Of a DNA stretch of 64,000 nucleotides, positions 12,215 through 23,864 are shown one piece after another; positions within the stretch are counted from its first letter, which is position 1, and the number at the start of each line of letters is the position of its first letter. The translations under genes and the position numbers were made by a program. The stretch is from Ecdyonurus torrentis (taxonomy: Eukaryota; Arthropoda; Insecta; Ephemeroptera; Heptageniidae). The DNA is taken from assembly GCA_949318235.1 (NCBI GenBank), contig OX439136.1, positions 9,865,635-9,929,634 of the forward strand, read 5' to 3'. The notes under the pieces were generated by a model. That model saw nothing but the letters and a program-made list of their open reading frames with translations. It did no database searches and was not told the DNA's origin.

Positions 12215-12563
12215 TTAACCCTAAATAATTTTATTATTATTATTTGCTAAAACAATTCAATAGCAATAAGTCATTTACTTGACTTTTCTAGTCCGCGGGA
12301 TAAACTAGCCCGTGAGGGTAACGATAATATGTAGAGTACGCGCCCGAGAAAAATTCTCGTACCCCTTGCTATACCTTCTAAGCATACCTCAGATTTTCTA
12401 CTATTTTTCTACTCACACAGTAAACGAAATAATACCAAGTCAGAATATTCCTCTTTACCCTCGTGGGGCTCGCTTAAACTGCAGGCTAGAAAAGTCAAAT
12501 AAAATAATTATTTCTCTTGAATTATTTTAGAGAAAAGAAAAAATTACTTATTTTTAGGGTTAA
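12215..12563. mobile_element. piggyBac-like MITE with TTAA target duplications and CCCTAAA ends
   Basis: The left TTAA (12215-12218) is followed by CCCTAAATAA. The right end TTATTTTTAGGG is followed by TTAA (12560-12563). A second inverted pair lies inside: GACTTTTCTAG (12281) and CTAGAAAAGTC (12486), with CCCGTGAGGGTAA/TTACCCTCGTGGGG-type sequence next to it. TTAA target duplication plus a CCC-starting TIR is the classical piggyBac signature. No transposase remnant. Confidence 0.72.
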
Positions 12564-12647
12564 TTATAGCTAAAAATAGTCCCGTAATGCTAAAGTCTAG
12601 AAATCAGGGATTATGTGCTGTTTTCCGGCGCGATTTTGATACTGTTT

Positions 12648-12660
12648 GCAAAAAAAAAAA

Positions 12661-12696
<36 letters not shown>

Positions 12697-12706
12697 GGAA
12701 GAAAGA
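12648..12706. repeat. Poly-A and GAAA-rich purine tract
   Basis: A run of about 26 A followed by AAGAAAAGAAAAG-type repeats. Confidence 0.9.
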
Positions 12707-13688
12707 AACCAATAAAAATGATAATAATAAAAAGAATCTAGCAATCTACAATACATTTTATTTAAAAAAAAAATCTACAAAATAATAATAAAGTATAAAA
12801 CATTTTAATTACAAGCTCTAAGATAATTATAAAAGCCCAGGAGATAGATTTACTTTTACGAAAACTAAAGAATAAGAGAGAGAGAGAGAGAGAGAATTAT
12901 TGCTTATAAAACAATTTTATTTTATAATCTTCTTTAAGCAAAACTTAAGAAAGAGAAAAACTAATTACAATTGCTCTCAAAGTAATTATAAAAAATGACA
13001 AATATAATTAAAACATTGAAATAACATTTTATTTAAATGGAAATCTCACAAGATTTGTTTTCTTTGTATTTTTATTTTGTTGTCATTGCCATTATGTATA
13101 AAAACAATTACTTCTATAATAATAATAATAAAATAATATTACTTTCGTAAATACTTAATTTTTAACAATTATCTTGTTGAAAGTGCTATTAATGTCATTC
13201 GTTTTTACAACGAGTGTCAAGAAAGCAATAAAAAGATACTTAAAAAAAGGGGGTTGCAAGGAAGATTTCGCAAAATTGTCGCATATTATTTATCATTCGA
13301 ATGTTTGTGTATAAAATATATAATTTATATACATAAATTGTGATTTTATTATTATTACTATTATTATTATTTGTTTAAGAAACGTGTAGTAAATGGTTTG
13401 TTAATTTACGTCAATCGTAATAATCACATATGTTTGTAACAACGTTATTAATGCTTGCAAGAAAGTAATTTTGAAAATAAAAATAAAAAAGGAAAAACTA
13501 ATAATATTAATTAAAAATAATAATAATTCATCAAAAAGTTAAATAATAACGGATAACAAACCAGTTGTATGAAAATATACTACTGCTAAATATTGTTGTA
13601 TTGTTATAATATGTTTTTTAAAACCATTCAAAACGATTTTTTTAAGAATTTTATTTCAAATTATAATAATAAACTTAATGAATTATAA

Positions 13689-13720
13689 CTCTCACTCTCA
13701 CTCATTCACTCACTCACTCA

Positions 13721-13754
<34 letters not shown>
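13689..13754. repeat. CACT/CT simple repeat
   Basis: Interrupted CACT and ATTCACT units pass into (CT)n. Confidence 0.9.
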
Positions 13755-13756
<2 letters not shown>

Positions 13757-14281
13757 TGAAAAATATTTGAAAATTTAAAAAATAAATGCAAATTGAATTA
13801 TCCCTTTAAATTATAAACTTTAATTCAACCATATAATAGTATGATTATTTTAAATAAAAAAATGTAATTTACTTTAAAGTTTTTCTCTGTAACTTATTTT
13901 ATATTATATTAAATTTAAATACAAATGTGTAAATAATTTAGTCTTAATTTATTACACTGTAATTATTATCTTACTTAAGATCAAAGAAAATTATATAATT
14001 TATAAGTTAAGAGCGTCGGTTTTGCTTACAATTGTATTTTTGTTCTATTTAAGTTTATTTAATTAAATTTATCAAGTCTTTTCATATATACTTTTAAATT
14101 ATATAAAAAAAAAAAAGAAAAAGAAAAATAGAAAAAATTATAGATTTTTTTTTCTAATACTATACACGTAATGTATGAATTATCTTTGTATGTATTCAAC
14201 AATAACACAGAAATAAACAGTATAGTTATTAAATAGTATAGGTCACAAAATGTAAGTCTTTGTTGTTATTAGTCCATGTTG

Positions 14282-14552
14282 GGGATAATGTGTAAGAGAA
14301 GGCTAAACTAGTTGTCAGACCTACACTTTATACCATTTCCGTTAAATTTTCTAAGTTGGCACTAAAATTAGAAAATTTCAAATTTATAAGTTATCTTTAA
14401 AGTGGAATCAAAACTTAAATATTTTATATAGATCACACGTGTTTGATATAACTAAATTTTTAAGTAATAAATCATCTTTACTTTGTGTGAATTTTATGTT
14501 TCACGACTATTCAGATTTATGAGATATTAACTGGTCCCTTAAATTAACTCCC
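14282..14552 (+). repeat. Dispersed repeat, pair with 30245-30477
   Basis: Shared in order: GTTGGCACTAAAATT.GAA, CTTTAAAGT, ACACGTGTTTGATAT/ACATGTGTTTGAAAT, TTTCA-T-T and TTCAG-TT-TGAGATATTA-C-GGTC. Old and strongly diverged; non-coding. Confidence 0.6.
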
Positions 14553-15360
14553 TTAAATTAGCTCTACCTTAAATAAATTAATACAAAATTTTGTCATAAT
14601 GTTTTGCATGTTATTCAGAATGAATTAGCAACTAAAGTTATGTGCAAAAAATAATGGAGCTTGGATTGCGATTAAAGTAAGCCCTTAACAGTGGACAGAA
14701 TTGAAATCCAAAGTATATTGACATAATAAACATTCATAAAAAATTGAAAGCAAAATACAAGAAAATGTGAAAAAAAAGGTTTAATCACAATAATTTGATT
14801 TAATTTTAATGAACAACCCATGAATTCTTTGTTTAATTTATTTTTTAATTACTGTTTGCGTTGCAGTATACGTATATATGTATATATATATATATATTTT
14901 TGTATTATTTATTTCAGAAGTAAACGCTTTTTCAACCAATTAAAAATCACTATATTTATTTGTGTATCAGAATTATTGTTTAATTTAAATTAGTATCATT
15001 TCCCTAAGATCTTATTTATGTTGAAAAATATGAAAGCTCGTGTTAGCATTTTCCAAAGTATTAATCAAAGAAAAATAAAAGAAAGTACAGTCAAAGAAAA
15101 AACAACACGCAAACATATTCTGATATTAATAAAAGATCACTTTTCTTTCAAAACTAAAGATTTTTGTAAAAATGTTATAATGTATATCATTGAATTGTTG
15201 AAAGTAATATATTTTCTTACAATAATATTGATTTTTTGATCGTTACACTAACCCGCAGCCCCCACTCCTATCTCCAATCAATTGTTTTTAACGTGAAATC
15301 TGATTCTAATAAAAAAATCTTGATGACAGCTGTATAAATATATATACTCATAATATGATT

Positions 15361-16695
15361 GCTGGGCCAGAATTCCTCATCTCACACAGTATAACACCCT
15401 CATCTGAAATTTTTAGTGAAAAAAATATATGTTATTGAGGACTGTCTAAAACCTATAAATATGAAGTTTTAGGTAATTCGGACCAAAACTGAAATTTTGG
15501 GGCGGGAAATTCCAAATTGAATAATTGAGATTTTGAGCTAAACTTAGTTTTTTCCCATAATTTGGTACGATGATATTTTGGAATTTTTATATTATATTTA
15601 AATACTATGCCAGTATACACATTACGTGAAACCAAAAAAGTCGATTTTTCCCGTAACGATTTTTTAGGAAAAATCGTGGAAAATCAGCTGAAAAAGCTTA
15701 TTTTATGTATTGTTTGGAGCCGTATTGCAGCGAAACTAATACGAATTTTGAAACGTAAGTTTGCATATGGGTACCTGGGTATGTGTGCTTACTAAAAATT
15801 TTAATATTATTTTTCCAGTCACCTTTGTTGAATTTAGCGGGAATTTTGAATTTTGATAAAAATGAAAAAATATGCAAAATATAAAAATGAATTACAAAAA
15901 AGTCTCCAAATATTTTTTCAATTTTTTTGGTCTAAAATACTTCTACACTATTGTTCTAACATATGACAAAAAATCAGCCTGGCCTTTTAATTATTATTAT
16001 TTTTTTTCTAATTTTGAAAATCGTAGTTTTTTCATCGGACGGCAAAAAGCTTCAGAGCTTACGGATGTATTTTATTTTCGATGTGCATGGTTCAAAACAA
16101 CTTAAGCAACATTATAATATCACCTCAAAGTCATGATCTAACAAATTAACACTAGTACCTATATTACCCCCTCCCCCTCCCCCCTACTTCTTATATATTT
16201 ACAAAAAAACGTCATATTTCCAGAAATTAGGTAATAATTAGGTAAATAATATTAAAATTTTTAGTAAGCACACATACCCAGGTACCCATATGCAAACTTA
16301 CGTTTCAAAATTCGTATTAGTTTCGCTGCAATACGGCTCCAAACAATACATAAAATAAGCTTTTTCAGCTGATTTTCCACGATTTTTCCTAAAAAATCGT
16401 TACGGGAAAAATCGACTTTTTTGGTTTCACGTAATGTGTATACTGGCATAGTATTTAAATATAATATAAAAATTCCAAAATATCATCGTACCAAATTATG
16501 GGAAAAAACTAAGTTTAGCTCAAAATCTCAATTATTCAATTTGGAATTTCCCGCCCCAAAATTTCAGTTTTGGTCCGAATTACCTAAAACTTCATATTTA
16601 TAGGTTTTAGACAGTCCTCAATAACATATATTTTTTTCACTAAAAATTTCAGATGAGGGTGTTATACTGTGTGAGATGAGGAATTCTGACCCTGC
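15361..16695. repeat. Large palindrome: ~445 bp arms, ~430 bp spacer
   Basis: The left arm (15361-15812) and right arm (16244-16695) are reverse complements. Over 15453-15795 against 16261-16603 they encode identical 60- and 62-residue chance frames in mirrored positions, so they are identical or nearly so at base level. At the outer tips GCTGGGCCAGAATTCC and the complement of GGAATTCTGACCCTGC differ at two bases, and beyond them similarity stops. The spacer is unique and includes a C-rich CCCCCTCCCCCTCCCCCC tract near 16167. It could be a foldback transposon with very long TIRs, or a recent inverted duplication. The mirrored frames are not proteins of any family I recognise. No clear target duplication. 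Confidence 0.85.
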
Positions 16696-16741
16696 TAAAA
16701 AAAATCTAATCATAATGAAAATGAAGATTTCTTCAGTAATT

Positions 16742-16742
<1 letters not shown>

Positions 16743-16809
<67 letters not shown>
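16743..16809. repeat. (AT)n microsatellite between two palindromes
   Basis: Pure AT run that ends exactly where the left arm of the next palindrome begins. Confidence 0.95.
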
Positions 16810-16812
<3 letters not shown>

Positions 16813-17280
16813 AAAAATTCATTGTAGTCTTACCTTCTATAAGACCCTGGGCTTTCACTCGCTGCTTGTTTTGACGATAAAAAATAACACACAACACCAT
16901 AAAAAATTGTCACTTATATATAAGTTAATAAAAAGACTCAATTCACAGTTTTTTAAAAATTATATATACATAGCTATGTTATATTTACACCAAATTGTAA
17001 CGTTTTCGAGTGCGTATGTAGAAACATACAGTGTCTGCACTCTTCTTCAGTGCAGACACTGTATGTTTCTACATACGCACTCGAAAACGTTACAATTTGG
17101 TGTAAATATAACATAGCTATGTATATATAATTTTTAAAAAACTGTGAATTGAGTCTTTTTATTAACTTATATATAAGTGACAATTTTTTATGGTGTTGTG
17201 TGTTATTTTTTATCGTCAAAACAAGCAGCGAGTGAAAGCCCAGGGTCTTATAGAAGGTAAGACTACAATGAATTTTTATC
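16810..17280. repeat. Near-perfect 232 bp hairpin with a 7-base loop
   Basis: The left arm 16810-17041 and right arm 17049-17280 are exact reverse complements as far as I can check. The loop is CTTCTTC (17042-17048) between GTGTCTGCACT and AGTGCAGACAC. The two arms give the same chance peptide in mirrored frames. Transcription in either direction would yield a long double-stranded hairpin RNA. It may be a foldback element, a hairpin-RNA locus or an inverted-duplication artefact. Nothing in the sequence distinguishes these. Confidence 0.9.
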
Positions 17281-17316
17281 ATCATGTCACCTCGCTTGAT
17301 ATTCAAATTTTCAAAC

Positions 17317-17343
17317 ATATATATATATATATATATATATATT
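17317..17343. repeat. (AT)n microsatellite
   Basis: Short AT run 36 bp beyond the right arm of the 17 kb hairpin. Confidence 0.9.
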
Positions 17344-17639
17344 ATGAGAAACATGTTCAAACATGATGAAATGTCTCAAATATAATATTACACTAAATAC
17401 ATTTTCTTCTTGTAAATATTTAACTTAATTAAGTTATTGATATCAAGCAAGGTTTATGTATTTATTACTTTTTGGATATCATGATAACACGTATAAACGT
17501 ATAATGATTTATATTTAGGATGGTTTATCATCTTTCTTTGTAACATTGTACGGTTTGATATTCGTGTTTTAAAGCTCTAATGTGGTGCTCTGATATTCCG
17601 AGGAATTTGTTGGGAAGATCAAGTTACAAACAGCATTAC

Positions 17640-17691
17640 TTTTTTTTTTTTTTTTCAATCTAAAAGTTTTTTTTTTTTTTTTTTTTTTTTT
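17640..17691. repeat. Two poly-T tracts
   Basis: Two T runs separated by CAATCTAAAAG. Confidence 0.9.
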
Positions 17692-18463
17692 GCTTCTAAT
17701 TATGTCATTGGATTTTGGTCTGACATTTATGTAAATAAACTTTCAACTTTAGCAACAAACATTAAAAAAAAACTATTTTATAGAAATTAAATTACAAAAA
17801 ATTGCAATTTAAAATTTCGTATGGTGATCAGTGATCACCCCCCACCCACCCCTCAATTATACATACCTTTAAAGTATATGATCGGAGTTTTTTTTTTCTT
17901 TTCATCTGTCTTTACAACGTTTAGACAAATCCCCGCATGGAACTCATTTCTCATTCTCAGCCTTGATTTGATTTTTTTTTATATAATTTATACTATAATA
18001 GTAATAAATGTAATAATAAAATTAAATAAGTTGTTATGACAAGAAATATATATTTTTTTACGATTAATCAATAAATGTAATTGCAAAAAAAAAAAGAAAA
18101 AAAAATAAAAAAAGGAAAAATAGCTTTAATTATATCTTAATATAAATACTTAAAAATAAATTTATATTAAGAGTATAATAAAATTTTAGAAGTATAATAA
18201 GCTATACACGTTGTATTATCAAATAATAATAAGATGAATATATCAGGTTATATAAACAAAAATAGAACTATAATAACATATTTTATTCACTCAATAGAAT
18301 ACTACAATACAAAATATTATTTGAAAAAACAGATATTAAATTTCAAAAAAATTGATTTATTATCGAATGTTCATAGAACTGTTCAAGTTTATACCGTGAA
18401 CAATAACAGGAGACCCAAATCACATTATATAATATATCAACACAAACTGAACAAGAAAATGAT

Positions 18464-18665
18464 TTTTTTTTCTTCTTCTTCTTCTTCTTCTCTTTTATCT
18501 ACAAAACACCACTGATATAACAAAATATATAACTTCTTATTTCTTTCCTCTTCTTCTTCCTCTTCCTCTATCTCATCCTCTTCCTCTACCTCTTCCTCTA
18601 CCGCTTCCTTCCTTCCTTCCTTCCTTTCTTTTTTTTTTTTTTTTTCTTTATTTTTTTTTTTTTAC
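18464..18665. repeat. Long pyrimidine-rich tract (CTT, CTTCCT, CCTT units)
   Basis: Largely polypyrimidine on the + strand, with TTC trinucleotides, CTCTTCCTCTACC-like hexamers and a CCTT run. It is interrupted by a short AT-rich insert near 18500-18540. Could adopt H-DNA; non-coding. Confidence 0.85.
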
Positions 18666-18819
18666 CCTATATCAACAATATTAAATTTTTTTTTTATGAA
18701 GAGGGTGTATGAAAAAATATGTTATTTTGACATTTATGTAACATATTGTATTGAAAGATCTGGATCAATCAAATACATAAAGTACACTGAAAGATAAAAG
18801 TTTAAAGGGGGAAAAATTA

Positions 18820-19320
18820 TACAGTGTACCAAATAATAGTGACATAATAAATTAAGTTAAAATTAAATAATTGTTTATTGGGCATTAAAAACATATAACA
18901 ATACAAAAAAAAATGTTACAGAAAAAGATAATGTAAAACCCAATAGGTAAGGAGAAAAAGGCAAATGCACATACACATTGTGATCTCCTACCATGCATAA
19001 AACAAGTCAGAATACAACTGCTTCGTCAAAAATAACATAAATATAACAACGACATAATATTAAAAAAAAATCAAAAATCAATAAATAAAATAATAAAATA
19101 ATAATAATAATAATAAAAAACTTAAATAGGGAGAGGAGTTCTACTTAAGACTGGTAGAGCATTATAGAGAGAAACTACTCTAGGAAAGTAGGAAGAGAGA
19201 TAAGAAGTATCTCCTCTAGGAGTAGTCAGACAAGTAGAACTCCCTCGGTCGGCGAACTCCTCGAACAGAACAGGTCGGCGCTCTTTAACAATTAACTTAT
19301 TTGTTGCAAACACATTGAAA
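18820..19320 (-). pseudogene. 5'-truncated non-LTR retrotransposon (LINE): C-terminal reverse-transcriptase tail plus 3' UTR
   Basis: On the minus strand, 19313-19122 reads as a short C-terminal peptide with RGDTSYLSSYFPRVVSLYNA followed by LP and a stop. This matches the R.....SY..RT/VVSLWNSLP motif found at the end of many LINE ORF2 proteins. It is followed (lower coordinates) by an AT-rich 3' UTR with (TTA)n and an AATAAA-type signal (TGCCCAATAAACAA on the minus strand, ~18880). The catalytic RT and endonuclease domains are absent, so this is a dead 5'-truncated insertion. The clade cannot be assigned from so short a piece. Confidence 0.7.
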
Positions 19321-19608
19321 AAATAGTAACCAGAGAAACAACGAGATAAAATTTTTAGATCATAATAAATAATAATTGTTAAGTGTTTATAGCAAGGCTC
19401 AATTTATAAGAGTTTTAGTTACATAATGTAATATAATAAGCTATTTTATTGCCCCGGGCAGTTCATAATATAGTAACATTGATTGTTACAACAAGCGTTG
19501 GTCACAATAATATGTATTATATTATAATAAACATTTTATAACAAAAATTATTTTCAACTGTCTTATCCAATTATAAGAGTATAAGTATTTTATTCAAGAT
19601 GTTATAAA

Positions 19609-19768
19609 TTAAGGCCCGCGCAGCAGTCTTATTTTATTTAATATTAAATTAATTTAAGAAAATAAACCACTGTCATTGGCTTAGAGTGGACTCTCAGCCA
19701 ATCACAGTGGCTTATTTTTTTAAATTAATTTAATATTAAATAAAATAAGATGGCTGCGCGAGCCTTTA
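19609..19768. mobile_element. 160 bp hairpin MITE with AAGGC.CGCGCAGC ends
   Basis: TTAAGGCCCGCGCAGC at the left and GCTGCGCGAGCCTTTA at the right. Almost the whole element is palindromic, including TTTAATATTAAATTAATTTAA on both arms and GCCAATCACAGTGG/CCACTGTCATTGGC near the centre. Bounded by TTAA and TTTA. Confidence 0.75.
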
Positions 19769-19960
19769 GTGAGTAAATTGTTTTAAATTTTAGTGTTTTA
19801 AATTTTATGTGAACGTATATTTCATCGATTTTTGAATTGAGTTCAAAATATTCAGGATAAATTTTAATATTCTTTATAATATTAAATATAAATCTAAGGT
19901 ATTTAAATAAAGTATCATTGTTTTAATTTCAAAGTATAAGATGGGAGACTATTGCAGTTC

Positions 19961-19961
<1 letters not shown>

Positions 19962-20017
<56 letters not shown>
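19962..20017. repeat. Poly-T tract of ~55 bases
   Basis: One of the longest homopolymers in the window. Confidence 0.95.
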
Positions 20018-20019
<2 letters not shown>

Positions 20020-20296
20020 AAGATAAAAATTTACATACATCTGGCCCGATTTGTCTAATAGGGTAGATTCATAGTAAAAGCAACTAATTATGTATACACA
20101 TATTTTAAGAGTAGTATTTCTTTGTAGTAATCTTTATTGAATGGAAATAATGATTATTGTAGTAAAATAATGGACTATATATACCTTCATAAATAAAGCA
20201 TGACTCTGTCATTGGCAAAAGGGATTTAGTAATTTAATATCAAGGCAATGTTTTATTTTTGATTCATTTATAAAACTGAAAGTATTGCATTTCAAT

Positions 20297-20619
20297 TTAA
20301 AGGAATAGACCAGAAGAAAACATGGGACTTGCATAATAAATAACATAACTTTGTCTCAGCGCCGTGTAGCAGTGATCAGAAAAGTTAGACTTATGGAACC
20401 CGCACAACTTTTTCATACTAATTTCTAATTTTTTCTTGATTCTAACGTCATAGGAATAGTCACACAAATATAGTTCTCTCTCTCTCTCTCTCTCTCTCGC
20501 TCCTACACTCTTTCTTGTAATGCCATATTTATATTCTGGTAAAATTTGTCATTAGTTTTGGAGATCCCATTTTATATTTAATTATTAAAAAGCACATCAT
20601 GTTGTTTCATATGTTTTAA
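20297..20619 (+). mobile_element. Family A TTAA MITE with internal (CT)n
   Basis: Starts TTAAAGGAATAGACCAGAAG and has the family landmarks CTTTGTCTCA, GTGATCAGAAA, GAACCCGCACAACTTT and ATTCTGGTAAAAT. Where other copies read ACGCTCTCTCGTGGGGCTAC, this copy has an expanded (CT)n run at ~20475-20499. The right end (TTTTAA) is degenerate. Confidence 0.75.
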
Positions 20620-20676
20620 AAATGTGCTAACCTTACTCAGAATACAAGGTATAGTAGCATTGCAAATTTCAGTCAC

Positions 20677-20991
20677 TTAAAGACGTAGAACACCTTGAAC
20701 AAAAAAGTTGCGTAATATCCTAACAAACCTAAAAATCAACGTTGATTTGGCCTGAGTCATTGATTTCTAATTTATTTTCCTTCACAAAATGCCGCTGCCG
20801 GTCACTGACGCCACAGCTCGCCTGGTCCTCGCGCAAGTAAACCGGTCGAGCTGTGACGCCAGTGACCGGCAGCAGTATTTTGTGAATGCAAAATAAATTA
20901 GAAACCAATGACTCCGGCCAAATCAATGTTTATTTTCAGGTTTGTTATGATATTACGCAACTTTTTTGTTCAAAGTGTTCTACGCCTTTAA
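20677..20991. mobile_element. Family B TTAA palindromic MITE
   Basis: TTAAAGACGTAGAACACCTT at the left and GTGTTCTACGCCTTTAA at the right. The arms are near-perfect, including GCTGCCGGTCACTGACG and its complement, with CTCGCCTGGTC / GACCAGG-like centre. Lies 57 bp after a family A copy. Confidence 0.82.
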
Positions 20992-21424
20992 AGTTTAATA
21001 TATATTTAAAGAAGCAGCAATTTTTTATGACATTATACTTCTTTATATCTTTACATCCCGTGCTGTTTTTGATGCTATGCAATTAAATATATGTGTTTTT
21101 AAAAAATTTTAATACGTAAAATCAAACATTATTATTATAGAGAACATAATTATAATCTAACTTGCACTGTTATTAATCATGTGTTTTAGTTCTAATCCTA
21201 TTGCATATGAAAAAATATTTTATAAGTCACTGCTTTACTATTATTATTATTTAATTTTTAGTCGAGAGATGAAAGTATAACACTTTTATCCTCAAAATTA
21301 AGTAATTAAAAGGCATTAAACAACAACAACAACAATGGCTAGTATATAAGACCTAATTAGCTAGTTGCAGAATTATGTTATAAAAAAAAAATTTAATACC
21401 ATATATTACAAGTTATTATATCTG

Positions 21425-21602
21425 TCTATACTGAAAACTGCAGTCAATGACGTTAATTCGTGACTTTCAAAAATTAATTAAAAATACTGAACTCAAAAAT
21501 TAAAAATTTACTTAAGTATCGATTCAGGATAATGTCCTGAAATAAAATTACCCCCCATTTTTTGTAGTTTTCCTCATTGTTATATTATGAATTGTGAATA
21601 AT
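21425..21602. mobile_element. Half copy of the poly-G family (minus orientation)
   Basis: Reverse complement shows GGGGGGTAATTTTATTTCAGG, TATCCTGAATCGATAC and TTTTTGAAAGTCAC, matching 58573-58850. The G-run here is six, against about twelve in the 58 kb copy. Confidence 0.55.
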
Positions 21603-22389
21603 AATAATAATAACTGCTGAAAATAAAGTCCGCATACTTAAATTCATTTTTCCCAAGAGTTGTTTCTTTGTATAATGCCTTACCTGTTATGGCTATAGAA
21701 CCCCTCTGCCAGTGTAATTCATTCATCTTGATTTTTTAATGTGTTCTTAGTTATTATATGTTTATTTATTGACGAAGCAGTATTTCTGATACTATGGTGT
21801 GAGATTACGTCCAGTGTATAGGCATTTTTTTCATCACCTGTTGGGTAGTTTACATGTTTGTTTTTTTATGTATAATATCTAAACCCAATGAAGAACTATT
21901 ATTATTATTATTATTAAAGTCGCTGAAATGATGATAACATAATTATTATGTTTTTGTTGACGTTATTATCGTTATTGTCTGTGATGATATACACTTTTAC
22001 GAGCATTATTATTTATTATCTATTATATATTATTAAGCAATTTATATGCTTCATATTAATTCATATATTAAAATATAATAAGTAAGTAAATTTTTGTTGT
22101 AAAATTTTGTTGTAGAAGTCTTTTTGTTATACACAACTATTATATCAAACATTCAGTAAAGCTTAATTAAAATTATTTGAAGTTTAAATGTAAATTGTAG
22201 AAGATGCTCCTTGAATTTATCATGGAATTTCATCATTCTCCGCAGGGATTTATTATATTATAACTAATATATTTTAACATGAAATATGTCTTATGAATTC
22301 AAAGCTAAATCTGCACCTAATTATTTTAATACATAGCACACTTCAATTAAACAGCAGCATTTTAATTCATTATACTGATGAAGCTTTCA

Positions 22390-22610
22390 TGCCAATTACA
22401 GATGGTGCTTAAGTAGCTAGCTCTCGAGCTAAGTGGACGTGTTTTTGTGGTCACTCCGTTATCAGTAAAGTGACGTCATGGGAGACTCAATGGAAAACTA
22501 TAGAGCTAGAGTTGGAGCTTTTGTTGGTTTCATAAAGTGTCATCACTTATTTCCGGTTCAGTTGATAGGAATCATTGTCCTGACTGCGCCTTTTGTTCAA
22601 TTTTCAATAA
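22390..22610. other. GC-richer unassigned block
   Basis: Contains AGCTAGCTCTCGAGCT and TGACGTCATGGGAGACTC and stands out from AT-rich flanks. No second copy in the window and no convincing ORF. Confidence 0.35.
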
Positions 22611-23336
22611 TTTATTATGTATATTTCATCTGCTGCTAATTTTTTGTTTGAACAATAAAGACTTTAATTTATTTACTTAAAAAGCTTGAGGATATCCCTG
22701 AATAAAAAAAAATTATTACGAGCTTTTTTTTTTTTTTTTTTTTTTTAAACTAATTACAAAGATCTGAAATGTTTAAAAGTGAGAAAATAGGCTAACTTTT
22801 ACGTCTTTTACATAAAAAAGTAAAAGTGACAAATAACATAATTGTAGATTAATACTTCAAAATTGAAATTTTTTGATCAAATTTAACCTTGTTTAAAGTA
22901 ATTTTAATTAAAATTCAAATAGCCTCGATTGTTTCAAAGAATCAATTACAATTACACTTAAATTCGTATGGCTAGAACTGAAAGCAAAATAATTATTCAA
23001 ACGATTACATAACTTCATATATAACGCATGAGGTAACGTAAAGTAACGATTGCCCATTTCAATAAGCACTTTTTCCAAAATTGCCCGATTCAATAAAAAA
23101 AAAAATCAAAACGTGGTGAAAAATACCGGAAATAAAAAATTAATTCGTGCAGAAGACGCACAAAATGTGCCGTCGCTACATTACATTATGCACTTAAAAA
23201 TAACAATGACAATAGGTGTGAGCAAGCAACGTTAGCTAACTGCGTGTACCTACCTCAAGATAGGGAATTTGACATTGTCGCTCATATTGCGTTTCTATCA
23301 TATTGCGCACCCCTCCCCTCCGTTTGTTTTATTATA

Positions 23337-23560
23337 TTATAGAGTGAATGATTTCATATTGAAGTCGACGCCATATGTGAGAACTAAATAACATGGGCCG
23401 CTATAAGAAAATGACACAATTTGCCAGTATAAAAATACTCAGTTTCAAGAATGTGAAAAAAATAAAAGTAACCAAAAATTAACCGATTTCCCAAAGCAAA
23501 AAACGAAGAATTTTCTGTGCTGAGTAATGTTATTCACTACTCCTCATTTCACTCTTTATC
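23337..23560 (+). mobile_element. Family C MITE, diverged and 3'-damaged copy
   Basis: Shares GAAGTCGACGCCATATGTGA, ATAACATGGGC, ATTTGCCAGT.TAAAAATACT and TGCTGAGTAATGTTATTCACT with full copies, but the right ~50 bp and right terminus are not recognisable. Confidence 0.6.
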
Positions 23561-23864
23561 CATGGTGAGCAACCTCATGCTAACCCACAAATAATTAAGT
23601 TTTAAATAGTTTACCAAAAAACTTCACATTAACAAATTTTATATTATATAAATTTAATATGATATTTTATATTATCTTTAATAATAGAAATATTTATGTT
23701 TTGATGTTTTCAATTTATATTTAATACACATAATAAATGATTATTCAAAGTTTTTACAAAAGAAGCGCCTGGCAATATAGGCAAATTTTTGGTCAGATAT
23801 GATGTGCAGGTTGCAGTCACGCAGGATATATATTTTAAAAATTGCTTTGTTTATTTTTCAGTGC

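Noticed and set aside
15453..16603. Duplicated 60- and 62-residue frames as a pair of paralogous genes
   Set aside because: They occur because the DNA is a palindrome. Composition is not protein-like and no start context or family supports them.
16676..17360. 146- and 128-residue frames sharing a long common segment
   Set aside because: Mirror images produced by the hairpin, fused to YIYI from the AT arrays.
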